Assembly: GCA_012295275.1 (NCBI GenBank)
Contig: CM022679.1
Span: 18,967,842 to 19,031,841 of the forward strand
Direction: 5' to 3'
Source: Chrysomallon squamiferum
Taxonomy: Eukaryota; Mollusca; Gastropoda; Neomphalida; Peltospiridae
DNA: 64,000 nt
Part shown: positions 35,447-48,454 of the stretch, piece after piece
Numbering within the stretch: the stretch's first letter is position 1
How the letters are laid out: each line of letters opens with the position of its first letter
The notes under the pieces: generated by a model
The model's database searches: none
The model's input: the letters and a program-made list of their open reading frames with translations, nothing else
What the model was told of the DNA's origin: nothing
Translations under genes and position numbers: made by a program

Positions 35447-38400
35447 TAGTCTACAGGGTTATTACGTTACTAAATCGCGTAGCCCTTACTGAAAATTGTT
35501 AATTAATTATAATTACAATCTGTACACGATAAAACAAAATAAAAATGATAATAGACAGTCAAACATTGAATATAGCTCTAAATATTAATTAACTATTGAG
35601 TAAATATTTATTAAAAACAAGTGTTATCAACGGGTATACTTTATTATTAATTCTTTATGTAATGAAGAAATCGAATAAAACTGGAGCTCAACCAAACCGA
35701 ATTGAAAGTAGCCGAATGGTGTAGAACGCTAAAATATAAATAAATAATAATAGTGCATTGACTCCTTTTCAGTGATTTCTATAAATATATTTAGAGTTCT
35801 TGTTATTTTCCTTATCAAACGATTTATTAAATAGAAAACTAAAATTTTGGCGAATGACAATCGATTTCAATAATTTAAAAAACCCAGTCTGTTTGCTTAG
35901 CAATGTTCCATCATTTTATGCGTCGATCTCATCGGAAACAAACACAAATTTGATTCAGCATTTATTCCAGTTGTGATATTTCGCACATAATTATGGATTT
36001 CTGTAAATGTATCTTACATATTCACAAACAAAAGAAATGAATATCAAACAAGAATGATTCTTTTTCAAATTAATATATTATCTTTACATTTTAAACTGTA
36101 CTTTTGAGATAACATATCGTGCCTGCATTAAATATGGTCTCACATATATAATTTCATTTCACATTAGATTATGTGTTTATGTCGTATCAGTTAATCACAA
36201 ATTATTTAGTAAAATTTGCTTTCTTCTGTATCGTCGTCTTTCGTCCAAACGTTTTATCTTTGCAAGTCCTTTTCTGTTTTATTTATACATGTATTTCTTT
36301 ATATTCTAAGGTATGTTTCAGAAGGTAAAGCCGAGATGTAAATACAAAACTTATGATATATGAACTAAGAATTTATAATACTCCAGATACATCGCCACTT
36401 GTAGGAGTACCACTGGAATATCAAAATGCAACAGGTACTTGATATTATTATTATTATTTTTTTTTTTTTTTGAAATTTCGTGCTGATCAACCCCTCTGCA
36501 ACCTTAACCAAAGAGTCCTCAAACGGTCACGTCGCAACAATATACTGACTGTTTGCGATCTAAGTTCTATTCTTACACGACTTGAAGTAAAATGAATAAC
36601 GTCATTCAAATTTTACTCGTCTTCGAGATATCGGATGCTGACATTAATGTTTAATACCATATTCGGATTAATTCTTTAAGGTAGCCAAAATGTGAAAATA
36701 CAGCTTATCAAACAAAATTCAATAAAGTTTTAATTATTAATAGTTACTGATCACCCAACCGAAGCAGAACTGCTTAAAAGAATCATTTCTTTTATTTGTA
36801 CTTTGATATAGTATTTATTACTTTTATTTAGCTATAGGAAATTTTATTTGACATTAAACGAGTTATGTCATAGTTAGTACATTGGATCTGTCTTTAAACT
36901 ATTTTGGTTAGTATACTGTAATTAAAGTAGGCTCCAAAGAATAGTTAACTGAAGTAAAACTGGCAACATCATGATTACCCGAGCAGATGATTCTGTAGTT
37001 ATTTATTCTCGGCAAAATGGTTCACCTCGGGCATTGCATTAACACGCTTCCTATGTTTAGTACCAACCTCGGATTAATGTCAAAAATTGTTAAAGATGAC
37101 AGACATCTTATGGAGTAGTTCAAATTAGTGTCACGGTCTGGTCTATTGTAAACATTTGTTTTTCGTAAATAAAACCATCTATCAGTACTCAGCACACTGG
37201 AATTATATCGGGTAGAAACATTAAAACTATTTCGTTTCTGTAAACAGACGTTTTAAGAGGTAAAAAAGACACTGATAATTTGAATCGATATTTCATTTTA
37301 AAATAAGCAGGCGATATATGTATGAAATATATTCCAAGAATAAATAAATAATTTCATTTCGCCCCTTTTCAATAACCATGCTGTTTAAAACAGTACGTTG
37401 TTTTGTTTTAGAAATGAAATCAAGAGGTTAAGGTAATTTGAGAAAAGGTATGCTGTTTATTAAGAATGCAAAGATAACTGGACTAAACACAGAAACAAAA
37501 AGTAAGAGAAATTAACATTATTATTTTTAAATCACGAACCTGTAAAAGTTCTTCAGATTTATATCAGTTATAAAACTAGAAAACTTATATTTCTTGCAAA
37601 ATACTAAAACTATTTTTTAAAGAGAGATGACTGACATTTCTTTTTTCTACTAAAGTAACCCTCCAACCCCCCCCCAAAAAACAAATAGAGAAAAAAACGC
37701 ACTACAACAACAACATCAAAATACAGGTGTTTACTATGTTATTTAAGAAAACAAACTTGTAAAATTCCACAGCCTGCACATAAGATGTTTAACAGCAATT
37801 TCTATATTTAGGAGGATCGCGACAGAGAGCTTGTTAAATCATCCCTCTGCGCTGTACGTTTTACTAAACTACATGTTACGTTTTTCTTCAACACATGACA
37901 GTGTGCAAGGATTTTAAACAGAGATCCCCATTAAAATTAAGGGGGAAAGAACCGTTTTAGTGGAAATAGTTTTAGCGTAAAAATTTAACGAAGATGCAGA
38001 AGACAATAGTTAAATAGCGCTGTAAGATTAATATCAGGACGTGCTTCATAAATTTAACTAAGATGTATTTTTTTTTTTTTTCAATGCATTTTTCTATGCA
38101 TATTTCATTTGATGCTAGTACAAGAAAGATAACAGAAAATATCGCACGTCATATTAGGTTTGTCAAATGAACAGTTCTGTCTTTTTAACGACTATGGTAG
38201 CGGCTAACGTGTTTATCTTTCTTTCTTTTTTAAATCAAAAGAGGTAAGTAGGAAGGTTGTAATTTGTTTTAGGGCTTGCTTCAAAATGAACACAAAACTG
38301 AATAACTGCTGGTAAAAGACATGTGTTCACCAAACTCGGTTTCCCGCCTCGGTTTCAGCCACGTAAAGTCAAATGTATGGAAGTTCTTATTTTATTTATT

Positions 38401-38984
38401 TATTTATTTTCTTTCTTGTATTTGAAACAGTAATAGTAAAAAACAATATTATGACCAGTCATAAATATTTAGCTGTAAGCTGTACCAGATTAACCAGAGT
38501 TTATTAATACAGCGGTGAAGTGTTACTGAAGTATGATTAATGACGAAATAGAACATAATGCGTATTCAGATGTTTCGAGTGATCAGTGACCTCATTGCCC
38601 TGAAATACGTGAATGTTTGTGTCACTGATGCCATTGAATATTTAGTTCAGCGTACCATTACTATATTATGATTTACTGTGTCATGAATAAAAAAGATAAA
38701 AAATTACAGTCATATGATGTCATTTAACAGTAATTTTTTTTTTTTAAATTCTGTTATTATTTTTTGTCCTCTACCAATATAAACGAGTTTATGCTTTAAT
38801 TTATTTTATTTTTATTATTTAAATAATAATATTATTTTTGTAATATTACCGCTTAATATGTGTTTATGCTTATGGGCAGGTATGTAACGCACCGATCATA
38901 CAAAATGTAGTTACCATAATACATCTAGAGTGAATACTTAGAAACTATTTTGATGGACAGCTGTAAAATAGCGTAATTATTGTC
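35444..38984. other. Long AT-rich spacer
   Basis: About 3.5 kb without a supported gene. Minor features: (ATT)n plus T-run at 36446-36471, a C-run/A-run junction at 37667-37682, a quasi-palindrome CCCCATTAA/TTAAGGGG at 37926-37944, T-run at 38067-38082 and (ATTT)n at 38393-38409. Confidence 0.5.
36950..37150. promoter_or_regulatory. Possible regulatory island (TALE / homeodomain sites)
   Basis: Contains GATTAATGTCA near 37072, GATGACAGACATCTT near 37096 (TGACAG is a Meis/Prep-type core) and GGCATTGCATTAAC. No open frame of note. Confidence 0.15.
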
Positions 38985-39530
38985 TAGACTGACGTTACTT
39001 CAATGTTCACCGAATCGTCGTCTCTCGACTTCACGCCATCGTTGACTTAAAAGATCATTTCATGCAAGTCTTGGCCAACTGTCGTGAGCTAGAATCCATG
39101 CAGTCAATGTACATCATCGTGCGAATTTGAGGAGCAATTTCCGTGAATATCTAGTCATTGTGCTGCTTTCCGGCATTAATTCTTAACACACGTTCCAGAA
39201 GAAGAATACATTAACAGCAGGAGACTTTGGTAATGTCATAGCAAATTACATAAACATCTTCAGTTCACTCTCAATGCTTCATTTATCGCACTCGATAAGT
39301 CATTTTTGATCGGGACAATAGATTCATTAAGAAAACTGAATATTTGCAGATTTAATCAGACGGGTTTGCCTCATTTAGCTGTAGTGCAATTGTTTAATGG
39401 CGGAGCTGTATCCCAGGGTAGGCAGTTCCTTTCGGTGAAGATGTCGTTATACTGTTTGATTAGGTTTTTTCAAATGCCTGCAGTTTGCAGTTCAGATAAC
39501 TGTGCTGTATTAATCAAGACATGTAATAAA
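38985..39530. promoter_or_regulatory. GC-balanced island, unassigned
   Basis: From CTGACGTTAC at about 38989 through 39530 the sequence is complex and relatively GC-balanced. It includes a patch of CGTCGT/CGAC-rich sequence (39010-39055) and a 75-codon plus-strand frame (39306-39533) without a domain. I could not match any translation to a transposase or known protein. Confidence 0.17.
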
Positions 39531-41062
39531 TAGGTGTGATAAATAAAATAAATACGAAAGTATATATAAATAAATAACTAAATGAAATATTAATTCAAAG
39601 ATTATTTTTAAAAATATATAATTAAATAAAATGTTGAAATTCATATTGATGGAAAATAATCTGTAGATATCTGGAGTTTCATCAACAAATAAACAATTAC
39701 ATTTTGCACACACACACACACACTAGCTTGCTACTTTATTTACCAGTTGGCTTTGTTATTTACAAATAATAAAATAAGTAGACTGGTTTAATAAAAAAAG
39801 AAAACAAAAGAAAATAAACATGTTGGAAGTAAACAAAGATGCATTTTAACAACATTTTAATATTAAATATATAACAATAGCTTTATATAGCATGATGTCA
39901 AAGATAATTATACAGGGCATTTTGATTGCTTGGAAGCAAAACATCACAGCCTATAAGAAAAGACAAAAGAAAACAATTGCATAGAAGAGTATGCATTTTG
40001 CATCCATAAATCCTAATCCTATCAATATTTTGATATTTCTTCAAATGCATAGGATCCTGCTATTACAAATAAATCAGTGATAAAAGGCATTAAAATCAAC
40101 AGACTGAAGAAAATCATAAGTAATTCCACTGTGCGATTCCACACGAGTATAATATAGATTGACAGATATTGTGTCTGGCTGTTATTATGTCAGCTAGCAA
40201 TAGTGGCGTCATGAAAGCTTTCTCTAACAACTGCATGCTATTACATAACTGAATTTGCTTTCTTGGCAAATATTGCCATACTCATCTCTGCGCACTTATT
40301 GTTACACTGGTGAAAATTTGTGTTGTACAAACTCGCTAGACTTGAGCGCATCAGCATTTTATATGGCTATGTTTGAGAGTGTCTGTGTGTATCTATATAT
40401 GTATGTATTATGTTTGTATGTAGGTAGACAGATAGTCAGATAGATGGGTGTGGATATATATATATATATATAGCTATGCACCGGCACGAGGAGGTTTATA
40501 TCCATAGGTACATCTATGTGTATTGTATTGGTTTGCAGAACGTGAAGTGTCGGAGTGGATTAGTTTTGTTATAATACTGTACATTTTTTTATCGTTATCT
40601 TTTTCTTCTGTTTCTGTTTCTACTGACAACTAAAAATGATTTATATCATGTTTTACTAAAAAGTGGACACGGAACGATGTTTATCTGCCCACTGCAAATA
40701 TTTTAGTGGTTACACTGGAGTTTAGGATGTTCTCATTAATTTGTCAGTCATTCATTCTTCTTTCTTCATTAAAGTTATTCGGCCATGGTTTATCTTGACC
40801 TATCCCTATTAGCGACTAATGTTTAAGCTCACATGTCTGAAATCCAATATTCAAATAGCCAGACGTTTCAATTGGATTTATAGTCCAAAACAATTTTTCC
40901 TTGGCTAAGAAAAAAAAATATATATATGTTTTTTTCCATCTTTTTTTTATGATTTAAGGTTCTGACAATTGGAACAACTCTCAGGTGTACTTTGTTGTGG
41001 TCATAAGCCAAAAGTAATATTATTCTTGTGTATTTTTTCTAAATTAATTCACAGCTGTAGAT
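39531..41062. other. AT-rich spacer, no gene recognised
   Basis: Short (AAAT)-like and (CA)n tracts (39709-39721), a (TA)n tract at 40455-40473 and A/T runs at 40910-40950. No supported gene. Confidence 0.5.
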
Positions 41063-41183
41063 TGCCCAGACGTCAATGAAACAAGTAATCTGGAAAGGGC
41101 AACAGTAGAAGGTCCCCGGTCTCTTCTTCCGTTTTGTGTTCATATTGATTTAGACTAATAAATTACAGACTGGCGTCTGGGCA
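41063..41183. repeat. Inverted repeat, 13-bp arms
   Basis: TGCCCAGACGTCA at 41063-41075 and TGGCGTCTGGGCA at 41171-41183 are reverse complements with a single transition that still pairs (G-U) as RNA. The enclosed 95 bp is non-repetitive. It could be the ends of a short non-autonomous transposon or a structured RNA; no target duplication is obvious. Confidence 0.5.
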
Positions 41184-41818
41184 TTCTATAAATTTCTGTA
41201 ACATAATATCGACAGCAATTTGTGCCTGAACCAACAAAAACCTTAAACACTGTCAGCTAAAGAAACCCTTTCTTTTTCGATAAAGATTTTTTGGAAAGCC
41301 TATCAAAATTATGGCGGCACGACATTGGAACACTTTGTTTCTAGACCCACGGAAATAATTTACGATTAAAGCGAAAGTTACGAAAATCAGATTGAACTCT
41401 TCTTCAGAAATATTTGTCACTTATTTTAACTCCGATTTGACAAAACGGCAGACAGTCGTTTACTACACGATTTCGCTGTAGGGAACCAGAACGTGCTTAT
41501 CGTTGTAATTTCTGTTTGTTATTGTAAGTCTTCAGTGAACGTTTATTTTTTTTTCTCTCTCTCTTTCGCCTCAAGTGATATTCGACTTCTAGTTAAGGAT
41601 GTTTTGAAGTAGCAAATCGCAATGAGATGAAATTCGCAGGCAGTCGGTATAACGGGGAGAGGTCAATACTAGGTGTTTTGTTTTTACATTAGCTGTAATT
41701 TTGTCTCTAGCTGTTCGGCAGACGAAGAAGCTGAGATATATAAAGCCCGGAAGGATTGATTTCTTTAGGAATTAAGAAAATGTTTGTTTAACGATAGCTC
41801 AGTACTCGCCCTTTATGC
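41184..41818. other. Unassigned, fairly complex sequence
   Basis: Repeat-free and moderately balanced (41280-41480 in particular), with T/C-rich sequence at 41547-41570. No frame or motif is decisive. Confidence 0.35.
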
Positions 41819-41861
41819 ATCACCTATTATATGTCAGAAGTAATCATCGTCAATAGGTGAT
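41819..41861. repeat. Perfect 10-bp inverted repeat
   Basis: ATCACCTATT (41819-41828) and AATAGGTGAT (41852-41861) around a 23-nt loop. Confidence 0.6.
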
Positions 41862-42009
41862 CAATAGTTCTGCGAGTTTATTTTACTTACATTAAAAGCT
41901 ACTCCTACTACTTAGTACATTTTCTTATTTAACAGACTTTATCCATTACAAATTATTTGCAAAGATAAACTTTGAAGGAAAAATAATATATATGGTTTGT
42001 GTCTTTATT

Positions 42010-42240
42010 TAACTATGCACTTGACATATTTCACTTGCAGACAACTGGTTAAGAAACACAAAGATGACAACTGCCATTTGATGGTCTACTCTCTCCGAAT
42101 AGCAATAATTGGTCTTTAAATGTACCATGCCATAGACAGGATAATTTATAGCAGAACAGGAGAGAATAACTAAGTAAATCGTGAACAACTCATTAATTTG
42201 TCTTCTGTTGCTTTTTGCTTTTTTCAAAATGGCTAGCTAG
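42010..42240. promoter_or_regulatory. Possible regulatory island
   Basis: Complex sequence with GACAGGATAATTTATAG near 42134 and several homeodomain-type AATTTA/TTAATTTG cores. A 72-codon minus-strand frame across it has no domain. Confidence 0.13.
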
Positions 42241-43085
42241 AGGTATAAGTTTTATTTCTATAAAAAAGATTAACCTACATCTAATTAACTTTGACTGTCT
42301 TACACTAGTGATTTTTTGCCCCTAATGAAATGATTAATTTACATAATAGCAAACTAAAAGTAAAATAAATTTAAATTGGAATCAGACTCAAATGTATTAT
42401 GTCAGTAAATCTATTAAGAATGAATAGTGAATCATCTAAAAATAATTACATAGTTAATTTATATTCCTGTCATCATATTATTTATTCCAAATATAAAAGA
42501 ATATCAAGTAATATATGGTATCCCAAAAAACAATATATCATACAGCTTTGGGAATTTAACTTTACGTTTGAATAAAGGCTAACATTTGAATTATCATCTA
42601 GATTGTACAGTGTTTTATGCTCATACCAGACTATTTATTTCATGCAAAAGGGAGAGAGGAATGAGTGAAAAATGATTGAATGCTTAATAAAAACATTAAG
42701 ATTCATCAGTTCATTTATTATATAATGATGAAATCAAAAATGAAATCCAGTATTATGCTATTCATATCGATCAGTATCAAGAAGTTTTACGTAAGAACCG
42801 TCTGCTAGGCAGGGAAGGGTATATTATTGTCTTCGACTATCCTGTCATGGGGCACTGTCTGGAATAGGAAACTGCCAAACTGAAGCATTGGAGAAGACTG
42901 ATTGTGCCGCCAGTCATGTCAATGGACTTCACTGGGTTTCCTATTTCGAATATGGTATCTGAATTTTCAGCAGTCATATTGATTTGATCTAACCAATTTT
43001 GCAAAACCATTTAACTAACTGTAAGAAAATGTTATATATATCTGTATTATAATGACGGTAATACAATAACAATAATACTATTAAT
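42241..43085. other. AT-rich spacer, no gene recognised
   Basis: Nothing supported. A somewhat GC-richer patch at 42795-42950 has no recognisable content. Confidence 0.5.
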
Positions 43086-43109
43086 GCTACTACTACTACC
43101 ACTACTACT

Positions 43110-43168
<59 letters not shown>
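43086..43168. repeat. (TAC)n-(TAA)n microsatellite
   Basis: TAC units at 43086-43110 change to TAA in register from 43111 to 43168. Confidence 0.95.
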
Positions 43169-43169
<1 letters not shown>

Positions 43170-43686
43170 GAAAATAGGAGCCTGTAATCCTAAAAAATGT
43201 GGAAAATACCAAAAACATAAAAGAAAAAATGTAAATAACATTCGTCCGAAAAAGTAATAAATTACGAATCACTGACTTCTGCGTAACAGTTCATTATCAT
43301 ATTCTTATTGACGCGCCGCTCGCGTTTGAGAAATGCTGTAACTCTAATGATGACAGCAAAATAATAATAAAAAAAGGTGATAGACGGAAAAGACAAAAAC
43401 ATCAATATAAGGTAATCACAAAAAGACAGATCAGTGAATAATCAGTTTTTTCTTTTTTACACAAACAGAGGCAATCAGAGTTTAAGCCAGTTTATATTTG
43501 CTATGTACCGACTTTCAGGATATTATATGACTTGAGGCCTCTAAGATCTTTACTTCTTTGTTTATCTACAGTTTTCTCTTGATATTACATCGACATTATT
43601 ACATACTTAACTAAATGCAAATGTAAAGGAATTGGGTTTGTCGAAAAGAGAGAACAAGATTTAAGTTTACACATTATATAACATAT

Positions 43687-43689
<3 letters not shown>
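43169..43689. other. Unassigned spacer
   Basis: Short GC-rich motif GACGCGCCGCTCGCG near 43310; nothing else. Confidence 0.45.
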
Positions 43690-43720
<31 letters not shown>

Positions 43721-43755
43721 CAACAACAACAACAACAATGATGATGATGATGATA
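43690..43755. repeat. Compound (AAT)n-(AAC)n-(ATG)n microsatellite
   Basis: Three arrays succeed each other: AAT to about 43717, AAC to about 43738, then ATG. The 124-codon minus-strand frame with poly-Cys/Tyr/His derives from it. Confidence 0.95.
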
Positions 43756-44559
43756 TAATGAACTAACTAACAAAATAAAAATCATCAAAAACCCAATATA
43801 AAACATTAACAGCAACAACAATAGACAAACAAATACATGTTTTAAAAATTCGTGAAACAGCAGTGAAATAATTACACTAGCGTTTGAAAAATTAACGTAT
43901 CCTTTAGACGAGGAATTAGGAACACTGACAAGGATAGATCCTAAAAGCAAGTATAACAACCAGTGATCTCCATATCCGCCCGAAACATATCACTGTTTCA
44001 TATTTTGGAGAAAAATTCATGAGGTCAAATGTAATATTTTAGGGAGAATGTCTTAATGTGTTCAGAATTTATATTTTTGTATAAATATCTGAATATATAA
44101 GAAACTATTGTTTCTAAGAATCTAATTCTACGGTTTTTTTTACTGTTATTTGTTAATCTGTCACTCATATTATGGTTTACATCTTTCTAGAAAGTTAAAA
44201 AATACAGTAAAACTTAATAAATAAATTAATTTATGTTTTATTATTTTATTTTTTATTTTATTTTTCATTTTTTTAAATTCTTTTTGTTGTTGTTGTTGCA
44301 CATATGTGAGTGAAAACAAAATTGAAAACAAAATTACCAAAATGATAAGGAAATTTACTCGAGGGTGAATGAAACTGTAACAAAGACTCCAGGGTGAATG
44401 GCTCTGAAATAGTTAAAGAAACACTGAATTAACTGACGGATATTTTTGAAAGTGTGCTCACGTTTATTTTGCCTGTAATTACTTCAGTATTTTTTTTATT
44501 TCACAGAAAATGTAAATAATGGAGAAAAGAGCGATCAGTACTGATAAAAAAGAAGTAAG
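43756..44559. other. AT-rich spacer, no gene recognised
   Basis: T-rich tracts at 44232-44300, including (GTT)n at 44285-44299. No gene. Confidence 0.5.
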
Positions 44560-44758
44560 AAAAACGAAATAGCTTGATCACTCGGTGATATACTGTGGCA
44601 TCGTTCAAGCGAAAGATCTTGACGAATGCAGTCGTTGGCGGCACATTCGTGATTTCGGTTTCAACAATAAATTGGCCGTTAGCGTTTAGATAGTTTAGTG
44701 ATGTGAACTGTTGAAGCGTGTAATGTTGATGTTTTATTATCTCCAATTAAGATCAGTC
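44560..44758. promoter_or_regulatory. Possible regulatory island
   Basis: GC-balanced stretch with TTTTATTATC and CCAATTAAG near 44731-44752 (homeodomain-type) and an 81-codon minus-strand frame whose first 55 codons have a protein-like mix but no domain. It ends just before the duplicated segment. Confidence 0.17.
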
Positions 44759-44769
44759 TAAAGTATACT

Positions 44770-44979
44770 GAAATAATACTGAAATAATAACGTTGATAAA
44801 TAATGTATACTTATTATTTTTTTTATATATGTATGTATGTATGTATATGTATGTTTGTATGACTAAAGTCGGTACCTTTTTTATTTGAAATAATACTGAA
44901 ATAATAACGTTGATAAATAATGTATACTTATTATTTTTTTATATATGTATGTATGTATATGTATGTTTGTATGACTAAA
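44770..44979. repeat. Recent tandem direct duplication (98/93 bp)
   Basis: Copy 1 (44770-44867) and copy 2 (44887-44979) are the same sequence, including a non-repetitive AACGTTGATAAATAATG segment and the final GACTAAA. Copy 2 lacks one T of a T-run and one TATG unit. A 19-bp linker (44868-44886), GTCGGTACCTTTTTTATTT, separates them. Apart from the slippage sites I see no substitutions, so the duplication is young. Confidence 0.93.
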
Positions 44980-45110
44980 TGTAAATACGTGTATGTGTGT
45001 ATGTATGTGCGTGTATGTGTTAACATTACATAATATGTATATTTATGTACGTTTGACGGTGTTATAATAATGTGTATTTTGTATATGTGTGTGTAAGTTT
45101 ATATAAGTTG
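44980..45110. repeat. Degenerate TGTATG-rich tract
   Basis: TATG/TGTG units interspersed with unique sequence, continuing the tract inside the duplicated copies. Confidence 0.65.
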
Positions 45111-45279
45111 ATATCCTAATATTTTATTCAAGTTATAAATTTTTTAAATCACGTTGGATTAGAACATTATGAGGATATCTTAGTGACTGTATGTAAGATT
45201 TCATTTTCATGAGATGTGTTAAACTATTATGTACTTGAGGAATACGAAAATATATATATATATATAAATTACACTTGCA

Positions 45280-45480
45280 TTTTACAGGCAGATAAAACAA
45301 CATTTTTGTTTCTTCGTTTTAACAGCTGGTTCGACATAACTTGGCTTTCTCTGGTGTACTTATGGAGGAATCTGTGTATTTATCTACATCAATCAGGATA
45401 CATTGTCCTTGATGCAATCAACTGCCAAATTATTCGTGCAATGACAGTAATTCTGAATTCTTTGCCTACGTAATGGGAAA
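45280..45480. promoter_or_regulatory. Possible regulatory island with TGATGCAAT element
   Basis: TGATGCAAT at 45410-45418 is an exact match to the C/EBP-ATF (amino-acid-response) composite core, and TGACAG (TALE) lies at 45442-45447 next to TAATT. Upstream, TTGCATTTTACAG at about 45274-45286 would also serve as a splice acceptor, and the 85-codon plus-strand frame (45216-45473) stays open to 45470, so an exon is an alternative. No domain is recognised. Confidence 0.2.
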
Positions 45481-45983
45481 CAGTTGTGTAGTCACTATGT
45501 GTTTGATGTCATATATTTATAGTTCTATTTCCATGACAACACGATTTTATTTACAAGCTCTTTGATGATTTTCCAGGAAACATTTATTACATTAAACCAA
45601 ATTATTACAGAGTTAAAAAAGAAGAAGTAGATGGTGAAGAAAAATATATCTTAGATTTTTCAAGATCAGATAGCATTTTGCATTTATTTAGTTGAAAAAG
45701 ACGTAAATAAATTAGTCGTGGAAGCTGAGTATTATACATCCAAACTGTTCATTATTAACTGAATTATGTTTGGATCGCAGTCAGTAGAATAATGTATTGA
45801 ACTGGTAGGTACGTTTTTATTGCTTTATTTTGTAAGAAATATACGAGCTAAGAAACGTATATGTATATATTTTGAAACTTATAATACAGCAAATTCATTT
45901 ATATTGTATCGTATCTGAATCAGAAAATAATATACTTTTTTTCTCTTGTTATTGCCACCAGTATTATTAAGTGCCCTATTGTG
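45481..45983. other. Unassigned spacer
   Basis: Nothing recognisable. Confidence 0.5.
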
Positions 45984-45984
45984 A

Positions 45985-46042
<58 letters not shown>

Positions 46043-46119
46043 GCTGCTACTGCTACTGTTGTTGTTACTACTATCACTATTACGACGGTTACCACCACTA
46101 CCACTATTATTAATACTAT
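45984..46119. repeat. (TAC)n microsatellite with decayed end
   Basis: Pure TAC to about 46042, then CTG/GTT/TAC/CAC triplets that stay in the three-base register to about 46119. The poly-Ser minus-strand frame is an artefact. Confidence 0.95.
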
Positions 46120-48221
46120 GTTTGCTTTGAAAAACCAATATAATTAAAATATTTTTGTTTTATTCTATTTAGATATTACGAAACACATTATCACTGTCAA
46201 GCATGAAGGAATATTTTATTAGACAGTCAACTTAAAAGACCAGTATAGTCCCTAAAGCCTACACATGCGAAGTCTTATTTAAACTGAATTACTTGTAAGC
46301 ATTATACTGTTTTTGTTTGATATCGGAATTGGCACGAAGTTTACAGTTTGACAAAATCCACATGTCCTCATTTGTTTTTTCTCCCAGGGATAGTGCAGCG
46401 TGAAAAACTAATGCTCTGGGAATAAAATGTTTTTAGTTTTTACACTTTTTCATTATTATTAGGTCAGTCGTAATAACGTAAAACCAGTTCAAACAAATTA
46501 ACTTTAAAATGACTGTTTTTTTTTCAGGTTTTCAGGTTCTGAGTTAACATCATTTAGTAGTTTCTTGGGAATTTGGTTTATAAATATATGTACTGAAACA
46601 GAGTACAGAGTGCAATGCATGCAAACATATAGATACAAATTACGCAAGTAAAGAACACGTAGTTAGAAAACAAAACCTTTTCTTTAAGATTTAAATCTTT
46701 AATCAAGCTTACATAATGCTATAATTCTATAATGAAAAAAATGATCGTCATCATCACCATAATCACATTATTTATCTTTATTTTAACCTTTGTCGACATC
46801 ATCATCATTATCTTTATTATAATATTTTCCATCTTTTGTATGTAGGATATTTTTGTTGTCACCATCATAACCTTTACTGACACAGTCACCAGTACCAACA
46901 CCAGTATCACCATACTTATCCTCAGATTTCTACTGTTCTAAAAAAATTAAAAAATAAAAAATAAAAAAAAAAATAAAAATTATAAAAAGGTATAAAAAAT
47001 GAAAAAAACGAAGAAATATCAATATTTAATCTTAAATTATGTCTCAAAGGTTTAAAATTAAATGAACAGTTCTTTTTATTAATCATTAACTTTTTTCCTT
47101 CTGTGGATAGTTTTTTGATAAATTAATGGGCATGAGAAGTATTAGAAATTATTTAAGAAAACTGATACAATATAAATCAAGGTGATTTTAGACTTCTCTA
47201 GTAATAAGCTAACCGTTCTAACATCTATTATCTATCATTTGTCACAGAGACATATTAATTTATAGTAAATCATAATTTAACCGGTACTTGTAAGATTCTG
47301 TGGTTCTATCTATGCGTTAATGACTAATTTCTTAACTTTGTCGGTCTAAGTTAATGTGTCTCATTTCGCTTTCTCTGACACAAGATAACTCTAGGTCATT
47401 TCTTTCTGTCTGTTTGTCTGGTTTTTGTCCATCTTATTGTGTATGTTTCTCAGCCATGTGTTTTTCTAACTCAGTTTATAAATAATAACAAATATAATGT
47501 TTATAAGCACATGCACATTTAATCGACGAAATAATGTTTGTACTTTCTAATATGCTTCGATTTAAATCCATCTCTTAATCCTGAAAAACTCTTTAGTTAC
47601 CGATGTTTTACACAAGGTTTATGACTTAACGTGATAACAGTACACGTAAACGTGATCAGTAAATCTCAAACAGACCATTTCTGTCTACTGTATTTTTCTT
47701 GATATATGTTTCTTCATTATCTTCGCTTTTCAGAGTCTTTGGATTTACTGGTTTCTCTGTCTGGTCCTATAGCCTGGCGCCTTGAGTTAAAATTACGATT
47801 ATTGCACCAGAGACACAATGCATTCATTTTGTTTGAAACTGCCCATAAATAATGAATGTGTACAATTGCTTTGTGTTCGAATTACGTTATATATCGTATG
47901 TATTAATTTGTATTAACTTTAATTTATTTTTTAAAAATTATTTCCTTCTCTATATTATTATTTTAATTTCTTTTATTTATTATGTTAATTTCTTCTTACT
48001 GTTGTTATTGTTGCTGTTGTTTTGTTATTATTTTGTTGTCGCTTTTTGCTCATTCTAGTTATATAAGACAACGTATGTATTTATCTATATCCATGGAAGG
48101 ATATAGGGGTAAAAAGGATTCCCTTTAAAGGAAAGTTGCGTTAAAAAATTATTGAACAGATAAATTCAAATGACCTGAGATACAGACACAAATCAATAAC
48201 TGCGACTTCTAATAAATATTA
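46120..48221. other. AT-rich spacer with decayed triplet repeat
   Basis: A degenerate ATC/ATT/ACC triplet tract lies at 46743-46915 (minus-strand Met/Val/Ile-rich frame), A-rich low complexity at 46938-46995 and T-rich sequence at 47920-48050. No gene. Confidence 0.5.
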
Positions 48222-48445
48222 ACTACTACTACTACTATTTCTATTATGACTACTACTGCTGGTACTGTTATTACCACTAGTGCTTGTTCCATTGCTAATA
48301 CAATCTACTACCAGTTCTACTAGATAAAACATAACAGTATATACCATTACTACTACCATTGATAACATTATGGCTCTTGATGCAACAACAACAACAAATA
48401 CTATTGCTACTACTCCTACTACTATTGCTACTGCTGTTATTACTA
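48222..48445. repeat. Decayed TAC/ACT triplet repeat
   Basis: Two TAC-rich stretches with many interruptions in a shared triplet register (48222-48360 and 48385-48445). Open frames on both strands are by-products. Confidence 0.75.
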
Positions 48446-48454
48446 CGCAATTAC

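Noticed and set aside
43585-43959. 124-codon minus-strand frame with poly-Cys, poly-Tyr and poly-His
   Set aside because: It is the translation of a compound (AAT)n-(AAC)n-(ATG)n microsatellite.
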